Positions 1-8,636 of a stretch of 64,000 nucleotides of DNA are shown piece by piece (within the stretch, counting starts at the first letter, position 1; each line of letters opens with the position of its first letter). The stretch comes from Halictus rubicundus. Taxonomy: Eukaryota; Arthropoda; Insecta; Hymenoptera; Halictidae. The notes under the pieces were generated by a model that worked only from the letters and a program-made list of their open reading frames with translations, searched no databases and was not told where the DNA came from. The translations under genes and the position numbers were made by a program. Location: NCBI RefSeq assembly GCF_050948215.1, contig NW_027488822.1:62001-126000 (forward strand). The letters run 5' to 3'.

Positions 1-2973
1 GTCTCCCTTCTGGAGCGGGGCGAGGGATTCGTGGCGGTGCAATGGGGGGACATCGCGGTTGTCGGGATCTACATCTCGCCGAGCTGTGGCCTCGATCAAT
101 TTCGGGGGTTCCTGGGCGGGCTGAACAGCTGCATCGCGCGGTGCAGCGCCCGCCCGGTTCTCGTTTTGGGAGACTTCAATGCCCACGCGGTATCGTGGGG
201 GAGTCCCAGGACGACCACTAGGGGTAGCGAGGTGTTAACCTGGGCGGCCGGCCTGGATCTCCGGTTGATTAACCGGGGATCCACGCCGACGTGCGTGCGT
301 CCGCAGGGGGTCTCGATTGTCGACCTGACATGGGGGACTCCCTCGGCCGTGCGCCGGGTGTCGGGATGGAGGGTGGCCGAGGAGATAGAGATTGCGTCAG
401 ACCATACGCCCATCGTCATGGACGTGTGGCCCACCCTCCACGCGCGGGATTCCCGGCCGGGCCGGGGGGACCGACGGCCGCGATGGGCCTTGAAGCGGCT
501 GGACGCGGACGCGTTCGGGGCCGCGGTAGCCGCGGCGACATGGACGGGGCCGGCCCTGTCCGAGCTGGCGCCTGCGCAAGGGGCGAGGCGGCTGCGGGAG
601 GTAATGACGGCGGTGTGCGACACCGCCATGCCCCGCAGCCGGTTCGCCCCCAGGAGGGCGGCGTACTGGTGGTCCGCCGGCATTGCGGAGCTCCGGCGTG
701 CCTGCAATGCCGCGCGGCGTCGGTACGGCCGAGCGCGTAGGAGGCGCGACGACGAGGAGGCGACGGCGAGGCTCGGCGGGGAGTACCGAGCCGCGCTCGG
801 GGTTCTCCGCAGGGCTATCGCGCGGGCCAAGGCCGACGCGTGGTCGGAGCTCGTCGGCACGGTGGACTCCGATCCATGGGGGCGCCCGTACAAGCTTGTC
901 ATGAACAAGCTGCGCGCGTGGGCGCCTCCGGTGACGGAGTCAATGGACCCCCACCTGCTCGAGGGAGTGGTGGCGTCCCTCTTCCCGCGAGAGGGGGGAC
1001 AACTGCGCCGCTACCATTGGGAGCAGGAGCCTCTCTCCTGGTCCGCAGAGTGGGAGGTGTCGGCCGGCGAGCTGGGTGAGGCGATGGCCAGGGCGCGGCG
1101 GGTGGGCCGCAAGGCCCCGGGCCCGGACGGGGTGCCGGGCCGCGCGTTGGTCTTGGCCCTGGAGGGGGGACTCGCCGCCGAACTCCGGCAGCTGTATAAC
1201 GGCTGTCTGAGGGAGGGGGTGTTCCCCACGGAGTGGAAGTCGGGCAGGTTGGTCCTCCTTCCGAAGGGGGGCAAGTCCCGGGACTCGCCCTCAGGGTACC
1301 GGCCAATTTGTCTGCTGGACGAGGCGGGGAAGTTGTTCGAGCGCGTACTCGTTGGACGCCTCGTCCGGCACCTGTCGGCGGGAGGGGTCCCCGATCTGAG
1401 CGGGGTTCAATTCGGCTTCCGGGAGGGTCTCTCCACCGTCGACGCTATTCGGCGGGTGAGGGCTCTCTCGGAGGCCTGTACGAGGGGGGGCGGTGTTGCG
1501 TTGGCGATATCCTTGGATATCGCTAACGCGTTCAACACCGTCCCCTGGGATCGGATAATGGAGGCCCTGGTCTTCCACCGGGTGCCTCTGTATCTCAGAA
1601 GGGTGATCGGGAGCTATCTCTCCGACAGGGGTATAGAGTATCCCGGCCGGTACGGGATGATGCGCAGGGGCGTCGTGCGCGGGGTTCCGCAGGGCTCGGT
1701 GTTGGGCCCGTTGCTGTGGAATCTTGCGTACGATCGCGTCCTGCGGGAGGAGATGCCTCCCGGGGTCAGCCTGACGTGTTACGCCGACGACACGCTGGTA
1801 TTGGCCACCGGGAGGTATGCGAAGGAGGCCATCTGCCTGGCGGAGCGCGGCGCGTGGCGCACGGTGCGCGCGATCCGGTCGCTGGGCCTAGAGGTGTCCG
1901 TCGAGAAAACCAGGGCCATGTGGTTTCTCCGCTCTGCCCGGTTGGCGGCGCCTCCCCAGTGCTGGATCTGCGTGGGGGAGGGGATGGTCAGGGTCGGGTC
2001 CCAGATGCGGTACCTGGGACTCGAGCTTGACGGCCGGTGGCGTTTTGACCGCCACCTTGAGTCGCTGGCGCCCCGGGCGGAGAGGGCGACCGCTGCGCTC
2101 GGTCGCCTTCTCCCGAATCTCGGGGGACCCTGTGGACGGGTGCGTCGTCTGTTCGCGGTGGTGGTGCGAGTTTTGGTCCTGTACGGAGCCCCTGTGTGGG
2201 CGCGCGATGTCTTGGCTAGGGGGCGCAGTGGCGGCACACGGTCGCTGCTGCGTCGCATCGAGCGCAGGCTGGCCATTGGCATCGTGCGGGGGTACCGCAC
2301 CATTTCATACGCGACGGCGATGGTGATGTCGGGGCTGATCCCCCTCGAGCTGGAGGCCCGCGTGTTGGCGGATGTGCATACGCACTCTAGGGAACTCCGG
2401 CTCCGGGGGGTGGCCCCGGATCAGGCGCGGCTCATGGTGGATGAGCTCAGGCGACATGCTCGGCGGCACGCAGCCCGGGAGTGGCGCGATAGCCTTCCCG
2501 GGACGAGGGAGGGCGAGAGGCGGTCCGTTCGGGCCATCCTCCCGGTGTTCGATCAATGGAACAGGGGATGGATGGGGCATAGGGTCTCCTACCGTGTGAC
2601 GCAGGTGATGAGCGGGCACGGGTGCTTCGGCGACTACCTGTGTCGCATCGGGAGGGAGACCGAGGAGGCGTGTCACCACTGCGGCGAGCCGCGGGACACG
2701 GCGCAACACACTCTGGAGGAGTGTCCGGCATGGGGGGGAGAGCGCCGTGCCCTGCGGCGCGCGGTGGGCCACGACCTCTCGCTCCCGGCTGTCGTCGCTG
2801 CGGCAGCCGGTGGCGAGGAGGCGTGGAGGGGGTTCGCTTCCTTCTGCGAGCGGGTTATGCTGCGGAAGGAGGCTGCGGAACGGGATCGGGAGCGTAATCA
2901 CGATCCCGGCCGAAGGGGGGGGAGGCGGCGCAGGGTACGCCCCGGGGGCGTACCCCCGTTGCGACGCCTCTGA
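1..2973 (+). CDS. Non-LTR retrotransposon polyprotein (ORF2-type): endonuclease (partial) - reverse transcriptase - zinc knuckle
   Basis: The frame is open from the first base, so the protein start lies left of the window; 990 codons are visible, ending at TGA 2971-2973. Numbering residues from base 1: an APE-like endonuclease remnant has GDFNAH at 57-62 and SDH at 133-135, the usual catalytic motifs. A reverse transcriptase follows: fingers around 370-450 (APGPDG, YRPICLL), motif A LDIANAF with Asp506, the GVPQGSVLGP block near 565, and YADD at 594-597 with Asp596/597. A thumb-like region with LYGAPVWA lies near 725. A C-terminal CCHC knuckle, C-x2-C-x8-H-x4-C, uses Cys891, Cys894, His903 and Cys908. 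This domain order, with no RNase H seen, fits R1-clade elements (R1, TRAS, SART, Waldo). The protein would nick target DNA and reverse-transcribe its own mRNA at the nick. No frameshift or stop interrupts the visible part. Clade is fairly sure; family is not. Confidence 0.93.
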   Translation, partial: VSLLERGEGFVAVQWGDIAVVGIYISPSCGLDQFRGFLGGLNSCIARCSARPVLVLGDFNAHAVSWGSPRTTTRGSEVLTWAAGLDLRLINRGSTPTCVRPQGVSIVDLTWGTPSAVRRVSGWRVAEEIEIASDHTPIVMDVWPTLHARDSRPGRGDRRPRWALKRLDADAFGAAVAAATWTGPALSELAPAQGARRLREVMTAVCDTAMPRSRFAPRRAAYWWSAGIAELRRACNAARRRYGRARRRRDDEEATARLGGEYRAALGVLRRAIARAKADAWSELVGTVDSDPWGRPYKLVMNKLRAWAPPVTESMDPHLLEGVVASLFPREGGQLRRYHWEQEPLSWSAEWEVSAGELGEAMARARRVGRKAPGPDGVPGRALVLALEGGLAAELRQLYNGCLREGVFPTEWKSGRLVLLPKGGKSRDSPSGYRPICLLDEAGKLFERVLVGRLVRHLSAGGVPDLSGVQFGFREGLSTVDAIRRVRALSEACTRGGGVALAISLDIANAFNTVPWDRIMEALVFHRVPLYLRRVIGSYLSDRGIEYPGRYGMMRRGVVRGVPQGSVLGPLLWNLAYDRVLREEMPPGVSLTCYADDTLVLATGRYAKEAICLAERGAWRTVRAIRSLGLEVSVEKTRAMWFLRSARLAAPPQCWICVGEGMVRVGSQMRYLGLELDGRWRFDRHLESLAPRAERATAALGRLLPNLGGPCGRVRRLFAVVVRVLVLYGAPVWARDVLARGRSGGTRSLLRRIERRLAIGIVRGYRTISYATAMVMSGLIPLELEARVLADVHTHSRELRLRGVAPDQARLMVDELRRHARRHAAREWRDSLPGTREGERRSVRAILPVFDQWNRGWMGHRVSYRVTQVMSGHGCFGDYLCRIGRETEEACHHCGEPRDTAQHTLEECPAWGGERRALRRAVGHDLSLPAVVAAAAGGEEAWRGFASFCERVMLRKEAAERDRERNHDPGRRGGRRRRVRPGGVPPLRRL

Positions 2974-3382
2974 CGCGAGCGGGGACGCCCTTGATGATCT
3001 CGAGGCGGGGGATCGGATATCCCCTTACACTCGGTCACCAACGGCGTCCCCGGAGGCCGCCGGGCATCTCGAGCGGGGGCTCGGATGCTCATCGGGCGGC
3101 CTAACAGGGGGGAAGGCGCCACGTCGTCCGTTGCGTGGTGCCTTCGGATAGAGTAGGTACGGGAGGGGGCCGCGTCCCCCCCTGGGTGGTATGCTAAGGC
3201 GGGGGCACACCGGATTGACATGCGCGCGCAGAGCACGGGTGCCCCCAGGAGTCTAGGGACGGACGGGGAGGAGTTAGTGGGTATACTCGGCGTTGCACCA
3301 ACCAGCCGAGGAGTCCCACATAACCCGGACCACCCCCCCCCCCGGGGGGGTTCGGGTATCCGTAACGAGATTACCTCCTCGG
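2974..3382 (+). other. 3' UTR of the non-LTR retrotransposon
   Basis: This is the gene-free stretch between the stop codon and the poly(A) tail. It holds two G/C hairpins: AGGGGG at 3164-3169 pairs with CCCCCT at 3178-3183, and C11 at 3333-3343 abuts G7 at 3344-3350, with an outer ACCCG (3323-3327) / CGGGT (3353-3357). I see no AATAAA near the tail. 3' UTR structures are known in some non-LTR elements to be read by their own reverse transcriptase; here that role is only inferred. Confidence 0.8.
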
Positions 3383-3400
3383 AAAAAAAAAAAAAAAAAA
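3383..3400 (+). repeat. Poly(A) tail of retrotransposon (A18)
   Basis: Eighteen uninterrupted A residues follow CTCGG and are followed at once by TTGGATAGTGG, which is satellite sequence. This marks the 3' insertion junction made by target-primed reverse transcription. Confidence 0.9.
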
Positions 3401-6400
3401 TTGGATAGTGGATAGGATAGAATAGAAGATAGGATAGGATAGAGGATAGGATAGGATAGAGGATAGGATAGACGATAGGATAGGATAGAGGATATTATAG
3501 GATAGAGGATATGATAGGATAGAGGATACGATAGGACAGAGGATTGGATAGGATTGAGGATAGAGGATAGGATAGGATAGAGGATAGGATAGGATAGGGG
3601 ATATGATAGGGTGGAGGATATGATAGGATAGAGGATTGCATAGGATAGAGTATAGAGGATAGGATAGGATACAGGAAAGGATAGGATTGAGGATAGGATT
3701 GGATGCAGGATAGGATAGGATAGAGGATAGGATAGGACAGAGGATAGGATAGGGGATTTCATAGGGTAGAGGATAGGATAGGATAGAAGATAGGATAGGA
3801 TAGGATAGAGGATAGGATAGGATAGAGGATAGGATAAACGATAGGATAGGATAGAGGATAGGATAGGATAGAGGATAGGATAGGATAGAAAATAGGATAG
3901 GGGATTTGATAGGATAGAGGATCAGATAGGATAGAAGATAGGATAGAATAGTGGATCGGATAGGATAGAAGATAGGATAGGATAGAGGAAAGGATAGGAT
4001 AGAGGATAGGATAGGATAGAGGATAGGATAGGATGGAGGATAGGATAGGATAGAGGATACAGGATAGGATAGGATACAGGAAAGGATAGGATTGAGGATA
4101 GGATTGGAAAGAGGATAGGATAGGATAGAGGATAGGATAGGACAGAGGATAGGACAGGATAGACGATAGGATAGGATAGAGGATAGGATAGGATAGAGGA
4201 TAGGATAGGATAGAGGATTGGATACAGGATAGGATAGGATAGAGGATATTATAGGATAGAGGATATGATTGGATAGAGGATAGGATAGGACAGAGGATTG
4301 GATAGGATAGAGGATAGAGGATAGGATAGGATACAGGAAAGGATAGGATAGAGGATAGGATACACGATAGGATAGGATAGAGGATAGGATAGGACAGAGG
4401 ATTGGATAGGATAGAGGGTAGAGGATAGGATAGGATACAGGAAAGGATAGGATTGAGGATAGGATTGGATAGAGGATAGGATAGGGGATTGGATAGGATA
4501 GGATACAGGATAGGTTAGGATAGAGGATAGGATAGAGGATAGGATAGAGGATAGGAAAGGATAGAGGATACGATAGGATAGAGGATAGGAGAGGATAGAG
4601 GATAGGATAGGATAGAGGATAGGATAGACGATAGGATAGGATAGAGGATATTATAGGATAGAGGATATGATAGGATAGAGGATACGATAGGACAGAGGAT
4701 TGGATAGGATTGAGGATAGAGGATAGGATAGGATAGAGGATAGGATAGGATAGGGGATATGATAGGGTAGAGGATATGATAGGATAGAGGATTGCATAGG
4801 ATAGAGTATAGAGGATAGGATAGGATACAGGAAAGGATAGGATTGAGGATAGGATTGCATGCAGGATAGGATAGGATAGAGGATAGGATAGGACAGAGAT
4901 AGGATAGGGGATTTCATAGGGTAGAGGATAGGATAGGATAGAAGATAGGATAGGATAGGATAGAGGATAGGATAGGATAGAGGATAGGATAAACGATAGG
5001 ATAGGATAGAGGATAGGATAGGATAGAGGATAGGATAGGATAGAAAATAGGATAGGGGATTTGATAGGATAGAAGATAGGATAGAATAGTGGATCGGATA
5101 GGATAGAAGATAGGATAGGATAGAGGAAAGGATAGGATAGAGGATAGGATAGGATAGAGGATAGGATAGGATGGAGGATAGGATAGGATAGAGGATACAG
5201 GATAGGATAGGATACAGGAAAGGATAGGATTGGAAAGAGGATAGGATAGGAAAGAGGATAGGATAGGAAAGAGGATAGGATAGGACAGAGGATAGGACAG
5301 GATAGACGATAGGATAGGATAGAGGATAGGATAGGATAGAGGATAGGATAGGATAGAGGATTGGATACAGGATAGGATAGGATAGAGGATATTATAGGAT
5401 AGAGGATATGATTGGATAGAGGATAGGATAGGACAGAGGATTGGATAGGATAGAGGATAGAGGATAGGATAGGATACAGGAAAGGATAGGATAGAGGATA
5501 GGATACACGATAGGATAGGATAGAGGATATGATAGGACAGAGGATTGGATATAATAGAGGATAGAGGATAGGATAGGATACAGGAAAGGATAGGATTGAG
5601 GATAGGATTGGATAGAGGATAGGATAGGGGATTGGATAGGATAGGATACAGGATAGGTTAGGATAGAGGATAGGATAGAGGATAGGATAGAGGATAGGAA
5701 AGGATAGAGGATAGGATAGGATAGAGGATAGGAGAGGATAGAGGATAGGATAGGATAGAGGATATGATAGGGTAGAGGATACGATAGGATAGATGATACA
5801 GGATAGGATAGGATACAGGAAAGGATAGGATTGAGGATAGGATTGGATAGGGGATAGGATAGGATAGAGGATAGGATAGGATAGTGGATAGGATAGGATA
5901 GAGGATAGGATAGGATAGAGGATAGAATAGGATAGAGGATATGATAGGGTAGAGAGGATACGATAGGATAGAGGATACAGGATAGGATAGGATACAGGAA
6001 AGGATAGGATTGAGGATAGGATTGGATAGGGGATAGGATAGGATAGAGGATAGGATAGACGATAGGATAGAGAATAGGATAGGACAGAGGATAGGATAGG
6101 GGATTTGATAGGATAGAGGATAGGATAGGACAGAGGATAGGATAGGATAGAGGATAGGATAGGACAGAGGATTGGATAGGGTAGAGGATAGAGGATAGGA
6201 TAGGATACAGGAAAGGATAGGATTGAGGATAGGATTGGATAGAGGATAGGATAGGGGATTGGATAGGATAGGATAGAGGATAGGATAGAGGATAGGATAG
6301 GATAGAGGATAATACAGGATATACGATAGGATAGGATAGAGGATAGGATAGGATAGAGGATAGAATAGGATAGAGGATTGGATAGAGGATAGGATAGGAT

Positions 6401-8175
6401 AGAGGATAGGATAGGGGATTTGATAGGATAGAGGATAGGATAGGATAGAGGATAGGATAGACGATAGGATAGGATAGAGGATAGGATAGGATAGAGGATA
6501 GGATAGGATAGAGGATAGGATAGGATAGAGGATAGGATAGGATAGAGGATAGGATAGGATAGAGGATAGGATAGGATAGAGGATAGGATAGGATAGAGGA
6601 TAGGATAGGATAGAGGATAGGATAGGATAGAGGATAGGATAGAGGATAGGATGGGATAGAGGATAGGATAGGATAGAGGACAGGATAGGATAGAGGAATG
6701 GATAGGATACAGGAAAGGATAGGATTGAGGATAGATGATAGGATAGGATAGAGGATAGGATATTATAGAGGATAGGATAGAGGATAGGATGGGATAGAGG
6801 ATAGGATAGGATAGAAGATAGGATAGGATAGAGGATAGGATAGGATAGTGGATAGGATAGGATAGAGGATAGGATAGAATAGAGGATAGGATAGAGGATA
6901 GGATAGGATAGAGGATAGGATAGGATAGAGGATAGGATAGGGTAGAGGATAGGATAGGATAGAGGATAGGATAGGATGGAGGATAGGATAGGACAGAGGA
7001 TAGGATAGGGGATTTGATAGGATAGAGGATAGGATACACGATAGGATAGGATAGAGGATAGGATAGGACAGAGGATTGGATAGGATAGAGGATAGAGGAT
7101 AGGATAGGATACAGGAGAGGATAGGATTGAGGATAGGATTGGATAGAGGATAGGATAGGATAGAGGATAGGATAGGATAGAGGACAGGATAGACGATAGG
7201 ATAGGATGGAGGATAGGATAGACGATAGGATAGGATAGAGGATAGGATAGGATAGAGGATAGGATAAGATAGAAGATAGGATAGGGGATTTGATAGGATA
7301 GAGGATCGGATAGGATAGAAGATAGGATAGGATAGAGGATAGGATAGAGGATAGGATGGGATAGAGGATAGGATAGGATAGAGGACAGGATAGGATAGAG
7401 GAATGGATAGGATACAGGAAAGGATAGGATTGAGGATAGATGATAGGATAGGATAGAGGATTGGATAGGATAGAGGATAGGATAGGATGGAGGATAGGAT
7501 AGGATAGAGGATAGGATAGGATAGAGGATAGGATAGGATAGAGGATAGGATAGGATAGAGGATAGGATAGGATAGAGGATAGGATAGGACAGAGGATAGG
7601 ATAGGGGATTTGATAGGATAGAGGATAGGATAGGATAGAGGATAGGATACACGATAGGATAGGATAGAGGATAGGATAGGACAGAGGATTGGATAGGATA
7701 GAGGATAGAGGATAGGATAGGATACAGGAAAGGATAGGATTGAGGATAGGATTGGATAGAGGATAGGATAGGGGATTGGATAGGATAGGATAGAGGATAG
7801 GCTAGGATAGAGGATAGGATAGAGGATAGGATAGAGGATAGGAAAGGATAGAGGATAGGATAGGATAGAGGATTGGATAGGATAGAGGATAGAGGATAGG
7901 ATAGGATACAGGAAAGGATAGGATTGAGGATAGGATTGGATAGAGGATAGGATAGGGGATTGGATAGGATAGGATAGAGGATAGGCTAGGATAGAGGATA
8001 GGATAGAGGATAGGATAGAGGATAGGAAAGGATAGAGGATAGGATAGGATAGAGGATAGGATAGGATCGAGGATAGGATAGGATAGAGGATATGATAGGG
8101 TAGAGGATACGATAGGATAGAGGATACAGGATAGGATAGGATACAGGAAAGGATAGGATTGAGGATAGATGATAG
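3401..8175 (+). repeat. 17-bp satellite array, block 1
   Basis: Tandem units with consensus ATAGGATAGGATAGAGG (ATAGG-ATAGG-ATAGAGG), G-rich strand on +. Common variants are ATAGGACAGAGG, GGGGATTTGATAGG, GATACACG, ATACAGGAAAGG, GATTGAGG and GATTGG. C is rare on this strand. The longest clean stretch is about 6470-6630. No gene is supported here: the C-rich strand is open for long distances only because the unit lacks stop codons. Parts of 5.0-8.1 kb recur at about 9.6-12.9 kb with an offset of 4.63 to 4.99 kb. Confidence 0.97.
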
Positions 8176-8371
8176 TGTGGATAGGGTCTATTTATCGTGA
8201 ACTAAACTTTGCTGGCGAACTCAATTTAATCTCTATATATACAGGTATCGTTCGCGACTGTACAATTTTATGCGAAGTGTATCTCGCAACGACTTCTGAG
8301 TGACTCTTCGAAAGTCCTGTACAACTTAATTCTAACGCCTTCGTTTGCCCTGGTAAAAATCCTAAGCAACC

Positions 8372-8409
8372 CTGATTGGCTAACCCACGCTTTGGGTCCT
8401 TCCAATCAG
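8372..8409 (+). other. Nested inverted repeat with paired CCAAT motifs
   Basis: CTGATTGG at 8372-8379 and CCAATCAG at 8402-8409 are perfect reverse complements. Between them ACCCA (8383-8387) pairs with TGGGT (8393-8397), giving a two-storey hairpin. The outer arms are also CCAAT boxes in opposite orientations, so the palindrome may simply be a paired promoter element in the putative U3. Confidence 0.5.
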
Positions 8410-8595
8410 AGCTGTTCTTTTTCTTCGTCTCACCCCCGTTCCTTCCGCCCTTGGCGTGTTTGTTTTCGGAACGGCGAGGTGATCGGAGAAGATGATGGGA
8501 CTTTCCTCCGGGCCACTCATGCTTGACCCAAGTGTCGATAGAACGTTGGGTCCGCTTCAAGTGCCCTTCGGTTCGTCTCTTAATTTATGACGGTC

Positions 8596-8600
8596 TCAGT
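8596..8600 (+). promoter_or_regulatory. Candidate initiator (TCAGT) of the LTR
   Basis: TCAGT followed by TTGC matches the arthropod initiator consensus. It lies 31 bp before an AATAAA signal, the order expected at the U3/R boundary of a short-R LTR. Five bases alone are weak evidence; the spacing gives it some weight. Confidence 0.35.
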
Positions 8601-8630
8601 TTGCTATTGAGGACTTTGGGACAAAACTCT

Positions 8631-8636
8631 AATAAA
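8631..8636 (+). terminator. Candidate polyadenylation signal AATAAA of the LTR
   Basis: AATAAA just downstream of the putative initiator and about 125 bp before the LTR-like 3' end. It would define the R/U5 boundary if the island is an LTR in + orientation. Confidence 0.4.

Larger units (their letters stand above)
1..3400 (+). mobile_element. R1-clade-like non-LTR retrotransposon, 3' portion
   Basis: The element comprises the open frame above, a 3' UTR of about 410 bp and an A18 tail that abuts satellite DNA directly. ORF1, the 5' UTR and the endonuclease N-terminus are outside the window, so completeness and the target-site duplication cannot be judged. The body is GC-rich, in sharp contrast with the AT-richer satellite to its right. 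Several R1-clade families are site-specific (rDNA, telomeric repeats or simple repeats), so an insertion next to a telomere-like repeat is notable. The sense strand of the element is the same as the G-rich strand of the satellite. Confidence 0.9.

Noticed and set aside
96..908. Antisense and alternate-frame open frames within the retrotransposon (for example 96-908 minus, 1779-2303 minus, 2027-2326 plus)
   Set aside because: They overlap the catalytic frame, show no known motif and are expected in GC-rich coding DNA.
3371..7039. Minus-strand open frame of 1222 codons and dozens of similar frames to the window end
   Set aside because: The satellite unit has no stop codon on the C-rich strand in any frame, so long open frames arise automatically. 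The peptide is a pure translation of the 17-bp repeat and its ends fall where substitutions create TTA, CTA or TCA on +.
3401..8175. CRISPR array
   Set aside because: Units are 17 bp and contiguous, with no unique spacers and no cas genes; the context is eukaryotic.
8192..8560. 122-codon minus-strand frame in the LTR-like island
   Set aside because: No recognisable domain, and it lies antisense across the proposed U3.
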